DNA of 64,000 bases from Butyrivibrio sp. MB2005 (GCF_000424285.1 NZ_AUJP01000010.1:124001-188000), one strand, 5' to 3'. Counted from the stretch's first letter, positions 38,189-47,431 are shown. Notes: generated by a model from the letters alone, not told the origin. Translations and numbers: made by a program.

Positions 38189-39319
38189 TTACATAACCAT
38201 CAATGCTTCTGCAACAAGCTCGATTTCTTTTTGCTTTTCATCCTCTGTAGTTGTTACGTACAAATTCATTGTAATTCCTATATTAGAATGTCCAAGGATT
38301 TTTTGAAGTGTTTTCGGTTTCATCCCTGCTTCAATACACCGAGTAGCAAATGTATGTCTCAAAATATGCATTCCAAATGGCTTAATTGATGCCATTTCAC
38401 ATATTTTATACAGTCCAGTATCATAAGTACTATTCTTTATCGGTGTTCCTTTACGACAAAGAAATACAAACTCTCTCCACTCAATAGGAATTACTTTAAT
38501 TGTACTGTTCTTTAGTTTTTGGTCTTTTAATATCCTTATGGCTTCATCAGTAAGAGGTATTGTTCTATAACCAGATGCACTCTTTGGCTCTCCCACTCTC
38601 CAAATCTTCGAAGAATGTCTATATTCCATAGACCTGCTAATAGTTAGCACTCTTTTTTCAAAATCAATATCACTCCATTTCAATCCAACAAGTTCACCAG
38701 TTCTCAGACCAGTTTGCAGAATGAATTTATATTGATTCTCGTAGCTTCGCCCATGCGCATATTCCAAGAATTTCTGCTGTTCAACAATCTCCAACGCATG
38801 TTTCTTCTCAGAAGGTTTACCCATATCGCTTCGCACCGACTTTTTGCAAGGATTATGAATAATGATATCATTTTCCTTGGCAAACTCTAGCATATTATAT
38901 AATGCAATTCTTGTCTGGTACATTGTTGTTGTCTTATACCCCTCATCAGCCATATCACTAAAAATCTTTTGGCAATGAATGGGCTTAACCTCAACAAGAA
39001 GCATTTTACCTATAACCTTGCTGATATTTCTATGATAACGCTCTCTGTAATTCCTCACAGTATTGGGTCTTACTGTTTTTTCTTTTATAGAAATCCAGTA
39101 ATCAAAGAAAGCATCCACCATCATAGAATTAGCTTCTGTTATGCTACTATGCTCATCTATAAACTTTGCTTCATCAAGCCATTTCCTACATTCCTGTATT
39201 TTTTTAAAACGCTTTACTCTCCTTTTTCCTAACCTATCTACAAAGCCTGCATTATAAAGACCATTTTTTTGTTGGGTAATACCTACGCCCAACTCTTTAC
39301 CTTTTAAGTCTTTTCCCAT
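38189..39319 (-). CDS. int: Tyrosine recombinase (integrase)
   Basis: This 376-residue integrase has a small N-terminal arm-binding domain (about 1-60), a SAM-like core-binding domain (about 65-160) and a catalytic domain. The expected residues are all visible: Arg206 (TGLRTGE), Lys246 (EPKSASGYRTIPL), His318 and Arg321 (HILRHTF), His344 (LGHSN) and the nucleophile Tyr354. It is encoded next to the left core, pointing toward ychF, in the standard Tn916-like order after the excisionase. It should recombine at the 16-bp ychF core. Confidence 0.95.
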   Translation of the reverse strand: MGKDLKGKELGVGITQQKNGLYNAGFVDRLGKRRVKRFKKIQECRKWLDEAKFIDEHSSITEANSMMVDAFFDYWISIKEKTVRPNTVRNYRERYHRNISKVIGKMLLVEVKPIHCQKIFSDMADEGYKTTTMYQTRIALYNMLEFAKENDIIIHNPCKKSVRSDMGKPSEKKHALEIVEQQKFLEYAHGRSYENQYKFILQTGLRTGELVGLKWSDIDFEKRVLTISRSMEYRHSSKIWRVGEPKSASGYRTIPLTDEAIRILKDQKLKNSTIKVIPIEWREFVFLCRKGTPIKNSTYDTGLYKICEMASIKPFGMHILRHTFATRCIEAGMKPKTLQKILGHSNIGITMNLYVTTTEDEKQKEIELVAEALMVM

Positions 39320-39402
39320 AATAAGCTCCTTTCAATAAAAAAGAAGCCTAAATACAGTATTTTATATAATACCATATATAAGCTTCTTTGTGTTACATTT
39401 CT

Positions 39403-39603
39403 TTAATCTAGTTCTATGTTTTCATCCAAAAACTTCTCTAATTCTTTGCGTTTCACAAGTTTCTTCCTTCCGCAATAAAGGACAAAACTACATGAGGGTT
39501 TTCTAAGCATTTCAGCCAATCGATTTTGCCCCACATTTGTATACAAAGCAGCTTCATCAATGGTAAGAAGATACTTTTCCCAAATTGGTATTTCTTTTTC
39601 CAT
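39403..39603 (-). CDS. xis: Excisionase
   Basis: This 66-residue protein has the MerR-like winged helix of Tn916-type excisionases (LTIDEAALYTNVGQNRLAEML, then GRKKLVKRKELEKFLDE). It lies 83 bases before the integrase gene. Such proteins bend the attachment DNA and favour excision over integration. AAAAAGGATGG precedes the start. Confidence 0.9.
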   Translation of the reverse strand: MEKEIPIWEKYLLTIDEAALYTNVGQNRLAEMLRKPSCSFVLYCGRKKLVKRKELEKFLDENIELD

Positions 39604-39623
39604 TTTTAACCACCATCCTTTTT

Positions 39624-40781
39624 CTAAAGCAATTTCGTAAGATTGTCATTTACGTATTTATTAAAATCAGGATAATCCTTCAAATAATCCGTCTTATTCT
39701 TCTTTATCCAATATCTACAATCATCGTTTGGAATATAATCATCTTGAAGTTTTTCAGCAATGTACTCTAGTACCCACATAACAGCATCCATTCCCCAAAA
39801 CTCTTTTAGTTTATAAAAAGTATTCATAACACCAGAGCCATAAAAAATGTAAGCTATGTTCTTTGCAAGTTCATAATTCCTTGTTAGCGAAGCTCTCAGT
39901 TTAAAACTGCTATCATAAACACAATCGATTATCATTTGAGCGTAATATGTTGGAGCATCTGCTTTACCATTATCAATTTGCATAAATAAATACTTTTGAT
40001 AAATTGTCGAAGCAATAAGATTTCCAAATTCATCATCATTCTGTATATTCATCAAGGCACTAGATAATTGATGCGCATACTCATTTCTAAATACTCCTTC
40101 AAATCTCACCCAGTTTTTACATTGCAACGCCTTATCTAACTTATTACCTTTGTTAGAAATCTGTTCTGTTTTCTTATCATATACTCTCAATCGAGAATTT
40201 GATTTCTCTGAGCCTACATAGATTGTTCCAACCTCTTCTCCTGTAATAATCCCTTTAAACTTCATTGGTACTTTTCTATATTCCTTTTTTCCAATTCTTG
40301 CATTGTACTGTTCACGAAATATAGCAACTTTCTTATCCATTAAAGTTTGATAGATTTCAGATATATCAACATCTTCATCAATAAAATCAGCCGTCAAATC
40401 AATCCTCGAAAGTCTTTGCTCATAATCAGCACATGACACCATTTGAAGGAATTGATAAACCCTTATACCTGTACTTTCTAAATAGAAATCCAACGCTTGA
40501 GCAGAAAACTTTATCACAACCCCCATATCAATCATGAATTCATGATAAGCTACTGCAAAATAAAAATTATGCTCTCCATACTTATAAGCCACTGTATATC
40601 CTGCAGGTGATTTCGGTTCTGATTCTTTTTCACCAAAAATATTTAATACATCCGACTTCTTTTCAAATTTATGTATTAGATATTCTGCAATATCTCTCCA
40701 ATCTGATACTGATAATAAGCTTTTATTAACAGTAGGCAATTGAAGAACTAAAGTTATTTCATCAACCCCTAATTCAAGCAA
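39624..40781 (-). CDS. Replication initiation factor / relaxase-like protein
   Basis: This 385-residue protein looks like the Rep_trans / RstA-type initiators used by Tn916-related and small mobilizable elements (MLELGVDEITLVLQLP, EQRLSRIDLTADFIDED, RLRVYDKKTEQ). Such proteins nick an origin and can serve both rolling-circle replication and transfer. It is separated from xis by 20 bases, and the FtsK-like translocase gene lies upstream. The catalytic tyrosine cannot be assigned safely. The origin is probably nearby; 40782-40851 contains a GC-rich hairpin (CCCCCGTGAT against ATCACGGGGG). Confidence 0.85.
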   Translation of the reverse strand: MLELGVDEITLVLQLPTVNKSLLSVSDWRDIAEYLIHKFEKKSDVLNIFGEKESEPKSPAGYTVAYKYGEHNFYFAVAYHEFMIDMGVVIKFSAQALDFYLESTGIRVYQFLQMVSCADYEQRLSRIDLTADFIDEDVDISEIYQTLMDKKVAIFREQYNARIGKKEYRKVPMKFKGIITGEEVGTIYVGSEKSNSRLRVYDKKTEQISNKGNKLDKALQCKNWVRFEGVFRNEYAHQLSSALMNIQNDDEFGNLIASTIYQKYLFMQIDNGKADAPTYYAQMIIDCVYDSSFKLRASLTRNYELAKNIAYIFYGSGVMNTFYKLKEFWGMDAVMWVLEYIAEKLQDDYIPNDDCRYWIKKNKTDYLKDYPDFNKYVNDNLTKLL

Positions 40782-40851
40782 TCACACCACCTTCCTTCTA
40801 AGGGTCTGCATCCATATATAATTATCTTGCCCTTTTCAGCAACCCCCGTGA

Positions 40852-42141
40852 TTACATCACGGGGGTTGCCTTTCTCACAGCTTCTAATATGTCAAAGTTA
40901 AGAAAAGGACATTGTAAAAGTTTCGGCTCAGAAGCAATCACTGGCTCTGTAAAAACCCCCTCGCCCACCTTATAATGACGATTCGGTATATCTACTCCCG
41001 TACCAAAAGCTGTCACATAGGTCTGTTGTTCCGAATTGCCAAGCACAACCTTTAACGGAATATTATCTCTCAAAGATGTACTGATTAAGTTTGCATCAGA
41101 CTTCTGCATTATTATGAACATGAAGAATCCTAACTGTCTGCCTTGCAATATCACTTCTGCCATTAGTCCATTTACCTTGTCGCGAGTTTTCTTATCCTCA
41201 TTTGCTAACACAGACACAAAACTCGCATACTCATCAAAGCAGAATATATAGGGTGACTTATTAAAATCAGAATAATCCGCATCCAATTTGCTTTTCAGCA
41301 ATTCTTTGATTTCTTCTTTACGCTCACGCATCTTAAAGACAAATTCTTCCAACTGCTCAATAATCTTACTCATGTCTACAGCAGTCTTATCTGGTGCTAT
41401 AATCTGTCCAATCACAGCAAGAGAGCTTCCTTTAGGGTCTGCAAAATAAATCACATAAGGAATGGATTTATTAAAGAATTGCAAAAGCAAATTATACAAA
41501 CAATAAGTCTTCCCACTTCCTGTCACACCCACCAAAAGAGTATGTTGCAACTTAACTATGCTTCTCCTATCAAGAAACAAGGAATATGTTGGGATAGCCT
41601 CATTGTGCTTAATATACTCTTCAAAAGAATTGAATTTCATTTTGAAATCAATAGAGCCATCTAAAAGTTCATAGATATAATAGTTGCCATCATCTGTCAT
41701 ATAATGACGTTCAACAATATATCTTTCCAACGCTGACGATAAAGACATGCCATCAAGTTTCTTATCAAATTTAATAGAATTCCTAATCTTCAAAATACCT
41801 TTATCAAGTCGCTTATCAAAAGAAAGCTCTATCTTTGGCAACTCAAATATTTTCCCTCTCTGTATATAGATGCCTGCATCTATCATTTGCAATTCCAATG
41901 AATTCATTACAATCACATGTCGAAAAAAGTATTTGAATCCCTTATGTATTTTATGAGCAAGCATATACTCAATAACAACAGATACTAAAAACACTATACC
42001 TATACGAAACATAGCCATTGATAAAGAATTCAATACCACAATATTCAGTTTTTTATATGTAATCCTTGCGCCGAGACCACACGCAAGGATTGAAATAGAA
42101 AGGATTAAAAACAATAGTCTCGTAGCTTGTTGCTTACGCAT
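40852..42141 (-). CDS. FtsK/SpoIIIE-type DNA translocase
   Basis: This 429-residue ATPase has two N-terminal membrane segments (about 7-60). A P-loop GVTGSGKTYCLYNLLLQF, FADPKGSSLAVIG and the Walker B FCFDEYASF follow, with ILQGRQLGFFMFIIMQKSD, as in TcpA/Orf21-type coupling proteins of Tn916-like elements. It probably delivers the relaxase-bound DNA to a helper's conjugation channel. Its start overlaps the preceding gene's end by eight bases. It ends next to the hairpin at about 40841-40866. Confidence 0.88.
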   Translation of the reverse strand: MRKQQATRLLFLILSISILACGLGARITYKKLNIVVLNSLSMAMFRIGIVFLVSVVIEYMLAHKIHKGFKYFFRHVIVMNSLELQMIDAGIYIQRGKIFELPKIELSFDKRLDKGILKIRNSIKFDKKLDGMSLSSALERYIVERHYMTDDGNYYIYELLDGSIDFKMKFNSFEEYIKHNEAIPTYSLFLDRRSIVKLQHTLLVGVTGSGKTYCLYNLLLQFFNKSIPYVIYFADPKGSSLAVIGQIIAPDKTAVDMSKIIEQLEEFVFKMRERKEEIKELLKSKLDADYSDFNKSPYIFCFDEYASFVSVLANEDKKTRDKVNGLMAEVILQGRQLGFFMFIIMQKSDANLISTSLRDNIPLKVVLGNSEQQTYVTAFGTGVDIPNRHYKVGEGVFTEPVIASEPKLLQCPFLNFDILEAVRKATPVM

Positions 42142-42589
42142 GTAGCTTGCCTAAACCTTTAGACAATGCTCCTGCTGATCCTGTCGGAACTGAAGGAGCA
42201 TTGCCCCCAGACGCTCCTGTCGAGGAAAGCTTCTTACAACTATTAAATCTAAGAATCAAATTATTATCGATGTAATAAGAATGTTCCTCATCAAAATCGA
42301 ATAGAGCCACCTTATCGCCCCTCTGAAAATCAGTGTCGCAACCCAGTACAGTTACATCAAAGTTCTGCATAACATTGTCCTGTATAGGTTTTCCTGTCTT
42401 CTTATTGATACCATAATCCGTATCATCATAAAGAACCTGTAATGTAAGGGTTTTGCCATCCTTCAAAACACCTTTCTTGTCACTGTAATCTCTACAAGCA
42501 ACAACGAGCATTTCATTATGAAAAGCTTCGAGAAGTTTATCCGCATCAATTACTGTACGGGCAAACTTATATAAATTCTGTAATGCCAT
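42134..42589 (-). CDS. Hypothetical element protein (151 residues)
   Basis: The start at 42589 (MALQNLYKFARTVIDADKL) follows TGGAGG. The middle segment (YDDTDYGINKKTGKPIQDNVMQNF) and the Ser/Gly/Ala-rich C-terminus suggest one folded domain and a loose tail. Its place before the translocase gene matches the small conserved proteins (Orf22/23 class) of Tn916-like elements, but I cannot assign the family. No membrane segment or catalytic motif is seen. Confidence 0.75.
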   Translation of the reverse strand: MALQNLYKFARTVIDADKLLEAFHNEMLVVACRDYSDKKGVLKDGKTLTLQVLYDDTDYGINKKTGKPIQDNVMQNFDVTVLGCDTDFQRGDKVALFDFDEEHSYYIDNNLILRFNSCKKLSSTGASGGNAPSVPTGSAGALSKGLGKLHA

Positions 42590-42606
42590 AATCTTTTCCT
42601 CCAAAA

Positions 42607-42837
42607 TTAAAGATAATAAAGTAACATGCTTGCTTCGTCTTCACCTTTGATTAGCAAGTAGATAGATTTCAAATCTACTTTTATTTCTTCACATGGTCGA
42701 AACTTCATGTAATCAATAAGATTGTTACGAAGACTTTCAAGTTCATCGTCAGTGAACTCTTCAAACGGTACTCTGTAATGAGTAAGTAAATCACCCATTT
42801 GGAATTCCGAATCAAAATAAGAAACTGTTGGTTTCAT
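42607..42837 (-). CDS. Small hypothetical element protein (76 residues)
   Basis: This is the first gene of the minus-strand transfer operon, with AAGGAGG upstream. It is acidic and helical (FTDDELESLRNNLIDYMKF). Its position 17 bases before the next gene suggests co-translation. I do not recognise it. A control or DNA-processing accessory role is only a guess from position. Confidence 0.65.
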   Translation of the reverse strand: MKPTVSYFDSEFQMGDLLTHYRVPFEEFTDDELESLRNNLIDYMKFRPCEEIKVDLKSIYLLIKGEDEASMLLYYL

Positions 42838-43023
42838 ATCGAAAACCTCCTTTATTATTTAATCAATGAGCTCTTTGATTGATAAAAGAATAGCACGATT
42901 AAAAAGTACATTTATATTTATTTAAATCATTCCATTTTCATCAAATATGCCTTATACTATCTATAAATATCGCATTTTTAAAAAAGTATATTTTTAAATT
43001 TTTAATCACATTCAGGAGAAAAT
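42838..43023. promoter_or_regulatory. Divergent control region of segment 1
   Basis: This very AT-rich region separates the minus-strand transfer operon from the plus-strand restriction operon. AATCAA (42861-42866) and TTGATT (42875-42880) form an inverted repeat next to the ribosome binding site of the 76-residue gene. GATTAAAAA (near 42897) and TTTTTAATC (near 43005) form another inverted pair bracketing the gap. These are operator candidates; no regulator gene of the usual type is visible in the element. Confidence 0.4.
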
Positions 43024-43827
43024 ATGTCAAAAATCGAAACTGTTTACGACGTAGTTTTTGAAATATACGGTCTTAAACAAGCATCAAAACCCACAAAAGA
43101 AAAAATTAGAAGTCTTGTAAAAAGACACTTAGAAAAAAACTATGCTGGGAAAACTTGGAATGAACTTTCAAAAATTGAAAAGGATGCTTTTGTATACATC
43201 ACTATTCGTCAAAAAATCCTTGATAAATATGTCGATGCTTCAAAGCATAATAAAATCAATAAGAGAATCGATGATTATTTAAAAAATCAATTTTCAATTT
43301 TGGAATCTGATTTAGCATTGCGAAAACATAATTCAATTATAGGAGCAATCTATGAACAGTACTATAATCCTGATGATACTGAATCAGTCAAAAGGGAGAA
43401 ATACCAACTCTTATGCCACGCAATCCATAACAAAAACGCGAAGGCACCAACCCCTTCATTTGATGACTGGTGTAACAATCCTCTCAGACCATATGATTAT
43501 ATAAGAACCTATGAAGAATCAGATTTTTATGAAGAAGATGACACTATAGAAGCAACGCAAGCAGAAATAGACCATGTAATACTACAAACGCTACTAAAAG
43601 AATACTCATCGAATTCAAACAGTTTTATAGATACAGACAAAATAAAAGAATGCCTTACATTTCTCAAAAATGTACCATTTGACGTTAGCGACAATGAATT
43701 GCTCGATAAATACGACCCTACTATTAATTTACCACCAGAAGAACAAGAACGCATAATTCAAGCAAACAGACGGTACTTTGCTTATCTAAAAATGTTAAAA
43801 GATTTGGATTTCATCAAGAAGTCATAG
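43024..43827 (+). CDS. Hypothetical protein upstream of the BcgI-like RM genes
   Basis: This 267-residue, strongly charged and mostly helical protein has no membrane segment. CAGGAG precedes the start. Notable stretches are RSLVKRHLEKNY at the N-terminus, a central segment with FDDWCNNPLRPYDY, and an acidic patch (EESDFYEEDDTIEA). I do not recognise a family. It lies 49 bases before the restriction-methylation gene on the same strand. It may belong to the system as a controller, inhibitor or third subunit, but this is inferred only from position. Confidence 0.7.
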   Translation: MSKIETVYDVVFEIYGLKQASKPTKEKIRSLVKRHLEKNYAGKTWNELSKIEKDAFVYITIRQKILDKYVDASKHNKINKRIDDYLKNQFSILESDLALRKHNSIIGAIYEQYYNPDDTESVKREKYQLLCHAIHNKNAKAPTPSFDDWCNNPLRPYDYIRTYEESDFYEEDDTIEATQAEIDHVILQTLLKEYSSNSNSFIDTDKIKECLTFLKNVPFDVSDNELLDKYDPTINLPPEEQERIIQANRRYFAYLKMLKDLDFIKKS

Positions 43828-43876
43828 CTATATATTACTAGATATTATAACAACATTCATAAAGGAGACCTTATTC

Positions 43877-45901
43877 ATGGCAAAAAGTATTGAAGAACAA
43901 ATTGAAGATTGGGGCAAAAAACAATTAGGAAAAACAAAATATTACACAAAGACAGAAAGCATCAATCCCGAAATTGAAAATGCGTTAAAAACTGCGCCTT
44001 CTAAAAGTGGTGGTTCTGGTACTAACTATCCAGACATTAAACTATTTATAGAAACTAAATCACTAAGAAAAATTCCTGTAATGATTGAAGTGAAAGGTAC
44101 AAAGGGAGCTTTACAAAAACTAACAGCTTCTGGCGATGTCGATAATGTAAAAAAAGATGGAACGCCAAATTTCACCAACATTAATAAATATGCTGTAAAT
44201 GGTGCCATTCATTACGCTAATGCAATCATAAATAATTCCACTAGTTACAAGGAAGTACTTGCCATAGGCTTAAATGGTTATGATGAGCCAAGCGGACGAA
44301 TTATAGAAATTGAAACATACTATGTATCACTTGATAACTACTGCATTCCAAAACGATTAAAGTCATATGCAGATTTATCATTCTTATTACCAAAGAACAT
44401 CGATAAATTAATTGATGAAATCGATAAGTCCAGCCTTACAGAAGAGGAATTAGAAGCAAAGGCAAAGGAATTTGAAAATGAAATTGAAATAAAGTTAAAA
44501 AAACTAAATCAAGTTATGCAGGACGACCTCAAAATATCTGTCGGCTCCCGTGTAGAATTAGTCACTGGAATGATTATGGCATCCCTCGGTGTAGAAGGAA
44601 AAGTTTCTCCACTCGAAATATCTGACCTAAAAGGTGAATCTGGTTCAAAAACAAATGATGGTCAAGTAATCATTAATAAGATTGATTCTTTCCTCGAAGA
44701 AAGAAATCTTCCTAAAGAGAAAAAAGCCATGATTATAAATGACCTCTCACGAGTATTTATCTACTCAGATTTATGGAAGACTATTAATGGTGAAAGCAAA
44801 TTAAAAACAGTTTATACAAGTGTCAAAAACGATATAATGCCTATTTTTACATCTGCTAGACATCTTGATTTTACTGGTAGACTTTTCAATGTATTAAATG
44901 CTTGGGTAGATATTCCAGATAGCGATAAAAATGATGTTGTTCTCACTCCTAGATATGTAACTGAACTTATGGCAAAGCTTGCTCAAGTAAACAAAGACAG
45001 CTATGTTTGGGATTACGCAGCTGGTTCGGCAGGATTCTTAATTTCATCAATGAAACTAATGATTAAGGATGCTGAAGAAAAAATTAAAAGTCCTAAAGAA
45101 TTAGAGAAAAAAATTGTACAAATTAAATGTCAGCAATTACTTGGTATAGAAAAACGTTCAGATATTTATTTACTCGCTGTACTAAATATGATTCTTATGG
45201 GCGATGGTTCATCAAACATCATTCATAAAGATAGTTTGACTGAATATGAAGGCATTTATGAACAAGGTGATTTAAAAGACAAGCCATATCCAGCAAACGT
45301 TTTTTTACTTAATCCACCATATTCTGCAGCAGGTAAAGGTTTTGTATTTGTAGAAAAAGCACTTAATAATATGAAAAATGGAAGGGCTGTAATTCTCATT
45401 CAAGAAAATGCTGGTAGTGGTAATGGATTACCATATACAAAGCGTATTCTTGAAAAGAATACGCTTCTTGCAAGCATACATATGTCAGATATATTCCATG
45501 GAAAAGCTGGCGTTCAGACTGCTATATACGTCTTCAATGTAGGTGTTCCACATGATAAGAGGCAAATGGTTAAATTCATCGACTTTTCAAACGACGGTTA
45601 TACTAGACAAAACCGAAAAAAATCTAGTCTAGAAACAAACCTCAAAAACACAGACCATGCCATCGAAAGATATGACGAAATCGTTAACCTTGTATTATAT
45701 GGAAAGTCTTATCTTCATTATTTTTCAGAGGATGAATACACCGAAGATGTTATTTCTTTAGATGGAAACGATTGGACATACAAACAGCATCAAAAAATAG
45801 ACACTGTTCCTACTCAAGATGATTTCATGGATGTTGTGAAAGAATATCTAAGTTGGAAAGTCTCAATGATTATGAAAGGTGAAATGTCAGATGAAAACTA
45901 A
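43877..45901 (+). CDS. Fused restriction endonuclease - N6-adenine methyltransferase (BcgI-like, type IIB)
   Basis: This 674-residue protein has an N-terminal PD-(D/E)XK nuclease (Asp53, Glu71 and Lys73 in YPDIKLF and MIEVKGTKG). A helical connector (about 175-340) precedes a type I-like methyltransferase with TPRYVTELMAKLA, motif I DYAAGSAGF (379-387) and catalytic NPPY (479-482). This nuclease-methyltransferase chain plus a separate S subunit is the architecture of BcgI, which cuts on both sides of its bipartite site. AAGGAG precedes the start. It overlaps the specificity gene. A nuclease-active type I-like variant is the alternative; HsdR is absent, which favours the BcgI model. Confidence 0.85.
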   Translation: MAKSIEEQIEDWGKKQLGKTKYYTKTESINPEIENALKTAPSKSGGSGTNYPDIKLFIETKSLRKIPVMIEVKGTKGALQKLTASGDVDNVKKDGTPNFTNINKYAVNGAIHYANAIINNSTSYKEVLAIGLNGYDEPSGRIIEIETYYVSLDNYCIPKRLKSYADLSFLLPKNIDKLIDEIDKSSLTEEELEAKAKEFENEIEIKLKKLNQVMQDDLKISVGSRVELVTGMIMASLGVEGKVSPLEISDLKGESGSKTNDGQVIINKIDSFLEERNLPKEKKAMIINDLSRVFIYSDLWKTINGESKLKTVYTSVKNDIMPIFTSARHLDFTGRLFNVLNAWVDIPDSDKNDVVLTPRYVTELMAKLAQVNKDSYVWDYAAGSAGFLISSMKLMIKDAEEKIKSPKELEKKIVQIKCQQLLGIEKRSDIYLLAVLNMILMGDGSSNIIHKDSLTEYEGIYEQGDLKDKPYPANVFLLNPPYSAAGKGFVFVEKALNNMKNGRAVILIQENAGSGNGLPYTKRILEKNTLLASIHMSDIFHGKAGVQTAIYVFNVGVPHDKRQMVKFIDFSNDGYTRQNRKKSSLETNLKNTDHAIERYDEIVNLVLYGKSYLHYFSEDEYTEDVISLDGNDWTYKQHQKIDTVPTQDDFMDVVKEYLSWKVSMIMKGEMSDEN

Positions 45902-46982
45902 GCTTTTTAAAATTTCCGATGTTTTACAATGGCAGTCACAAAAGGAAATCGACCCATTAAAACTAAATGAGCTTACTATTGAAGGCGATTTTTCATATCC
46001 ATTTTACGGACAGGCTACAATTAACAATGGAATCATTTCATTCGAAACATTGACTCCTAATGTGTTAAATAACAAAGATGGAAAACCTACCATTTTAATA
46101 CACTCCAACAATCAAAACATTGTGTATCTTGAAACACCATTTTATTTAAAAGATGGACACGGTGCTACTAGCGTTCTTCAATCTGATAAGCTCAACGAAA
46201 AAAATGCACTTTATATCATAACTTGCATTAAAAAAGTCATCACAAAGAAGTTTGCTTATAATGAGAAAGCAACAAAAATAGCACTAAAAAACACCTATAT
46301 TGAGTTACCTGTTAATTCATCAGATGAAATTGATTATACATACATGGAGGAACGTATACGTGAACTCGAGGAGGAACGTATACGTGAACTCTCCGCTTAC
46401 TTATCAGCAAGCGGACTAGATAATTATCAAATAACAGCCTCTGAAGAACAATTATTTTCAGAAAAACCATTAACAAAGCAATTCTCTCTTTCTGAGCTAT
46501 TTACATCAGAAACTGGTGATGTTGACTTGCAGCAAAAAGATATCGATGGAAAGGGTGAATACTTTATAAATTCAGGTCTTCAAAATTATGGTATAAAAGG
46601 GAAGACTTCTCGTCCTGCTAAAATTTTTGCTGCAAACACAATAACTGTGGATTTTTTTGGAAATGTGTATTTTAGACCATTCAAATATAAAATGGCGACT
46701 CATAACCATGTTTTTTCTTTATCTGGTTCTATAATCAAAAACGATAAAGTTGGTCTTTATCTAGTTAGTCAAATGCAATATTTCAAGAAAATTTTCTCTT
46801 ATGACGAAATGGCTACTTGGAATAAGATTAAAGACTTAAAAATAGAAATACCTATAAATAAAGACGAAACCATCAATTATGATTATATGGAAAAATACAT
46901 TTCAATATTTGAAAAGAAATCCATTAAATCGGTAATTAATTGGAAAGACAAAATCATCAATACAACAAAAAAAATCATATAA
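45891..46982 (+). CDS. Specificity subunit of the BcgI-like RM system
   Basis: The ATG at 45891 (363 residues, MKTKLFKISDVLQW) overlaps the RM gene's end by 11 bases; a GTG 12 bases earlier is possible. The protein has two similar halves with target recognition domains, FYGQATINNGIISFET at the start of the first and YFINSGLQNYGIKG in the second. Each ends in a helix (WNKIKDLKIEIP and an equivalent before KNTYIELPV). The central linker repeats ERIRELEE twice, encoded by a 24-bp DNA repeat. Such subunits read a bipartite DNA sequence, one half per domain. Confidence 0.87.
   Translation: MKTKLFKISDVLQWQSQKEIDPLKLNELTIEGDFSYPFYGQATINNGIISFETLTPNVLNNKDGKPTILIHSNNQNIVYLETPFYLKDGHGATSVLQSDKLNEKNALYIITCIKKVITKKFAYNEKATKIALKNTYIELPVNSSDEIDYTYMEERIRELEEERIRELSAYLSASGLDNYQITASEEQLFSEKPLTKQFSLSELFTSETGDVDLQQKDIDGKGEYFINSGLQNYGIKGKTSRPAKIFAANTITVDFFGNVYFRPFKYKMATHNHVFSLSGSIIKNDKVGLYLVSQMQYFKKIFSYDEMATWNKIKDLKIEIPINKDETINYDYMEKYISIFEKKSIKSVINWKDKIINTTKKII
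46347..46394 (+). repeat. Two 24-bp tandem repeats in the specificity subunit linker
   Basis: The unit encoding EERIRELE occurs at 46347-46370 and 46371-46394, with 21 of the first 21 bases identical. It lies exactly in the helix between the two recognition domains. In EcoR124I-type enzymes a change in the number of such linker repeats alters the spacer length of the recognised site. Confidence 0.85.
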
Positions 46983-46985
46983 AAG

Positions 46986-47012
46986 AGAGCTTCCATCTTG
47001 GAAGCTCTTTTT
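46986..47012 (+). terminator. Terminator of the RM operon
   Basis: AGAGCTTCC (46986-46994) pairs with GGAAGCTCT (47000-47008), followed by TTTTTC. It starts four bases after the stop codon. Confidence 0.88.
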
Positions 47013-47249
47013 CAAATCATCATATGTTTATCCAAGCACCCAGTATTAAATGGTGAACTTTATAATCAAATAAACATACCTGTATTTAGACTTCTGTCCA
47101 GTGTTACATTTAGTGTTACAATCAATTTTGTTTTACAAGGATTTATAAGCAAATCCATCTAGTTAGAAATCAATCATAAATCTGCTAATGCCTATATTTA
47201 TCAACTTCTAAAGAATTATAAGGAAATACTAGGAACTGGCTTTTAATTA
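47013..47249. other. Right end of segment 1 (no gene)
   Basis: This stretch has no supported gene. GTGTTACA lies at 47101-47108 and 47113-47120 (12-bp period), and TTTTACAAGG at 47131-47140 matches 38102-38111 at the other end. It ends at core 2. It is read as the right attachment arm of segment 1. Confidence 0.65.
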
Positions 47250-47265
47250 CGATTCCTAGTTTCAT
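47250..47265. repeat. Attachment core 2 with orphan ychF start
   Basis: CGATTCCTAGTTTCAT is followed by a T-rich run and TTTCTCCTTCT. On the minus strand this reads as AGAAGGAG, an ATG and MKLGI, so it is an orphan ychF start with a ribosome binding site. Confidence 0.85.
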
Positions 47266-47331
47266 TTTTTATATTTCTCCTTCTATAAATGCTTTATTTA
47301 AGCCATTTGTTATCTCAGCTTGTTGTACCAA

Positions 47332-47431
47332 GCACCACGCCGGGCACCATTTTTGTATTAATTATGCGTTATGACACATTGTGACATAAAAATAGTCCTG
47401 ACACAGCGAGTATATATTACCATGTCAGGAC
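47332..47431. repeat. Left end of segment 2: phased hexamers and hairpin
   Basis: GCACCA occurs at 47332 and 47344 (12-bp period). GTCCTGACA (47395-47403) pairs with TGTCAGGAC (47423-47431), and on the minus strand TATTTTTATG follows, so it can act as a terminator. The block from 47250 to about 47450 recurs at 59130-59310 and, more diverged, at 52322-52500. Confidence 0.65.

Larger units (their letters stand above)
38058..47265. mobile_element. Segment 1: integrative mobilizable element in ychF (9.2 kb)
   Basis: The segment is bounded by identical 16-bp cores CGATTCCTAGTTTCAT at 38058 and 47250. It holds an integrase, excisionase, replication initiator, FtsK-like translocase and two small proteins on the minus strand, and a three-gene cargo operon (unknown protein, BcgI-like RM enzyme, specificity subunit) on the plus strand. 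Its base composition is clearly more AT-rich than the flanking chromosome. There is no conjugation machinery, so it would need a helper. The module order resembles Tn916-related mobilizable elements. All recombination genes look intact, so it may still move. Confidence 0.85.

Noticed and set aside
46347..46394. Short tandem repeat as a CRISPR array
   Set aside because: Only two adjacent units without spacers, inside a coding linker; no cas genes.
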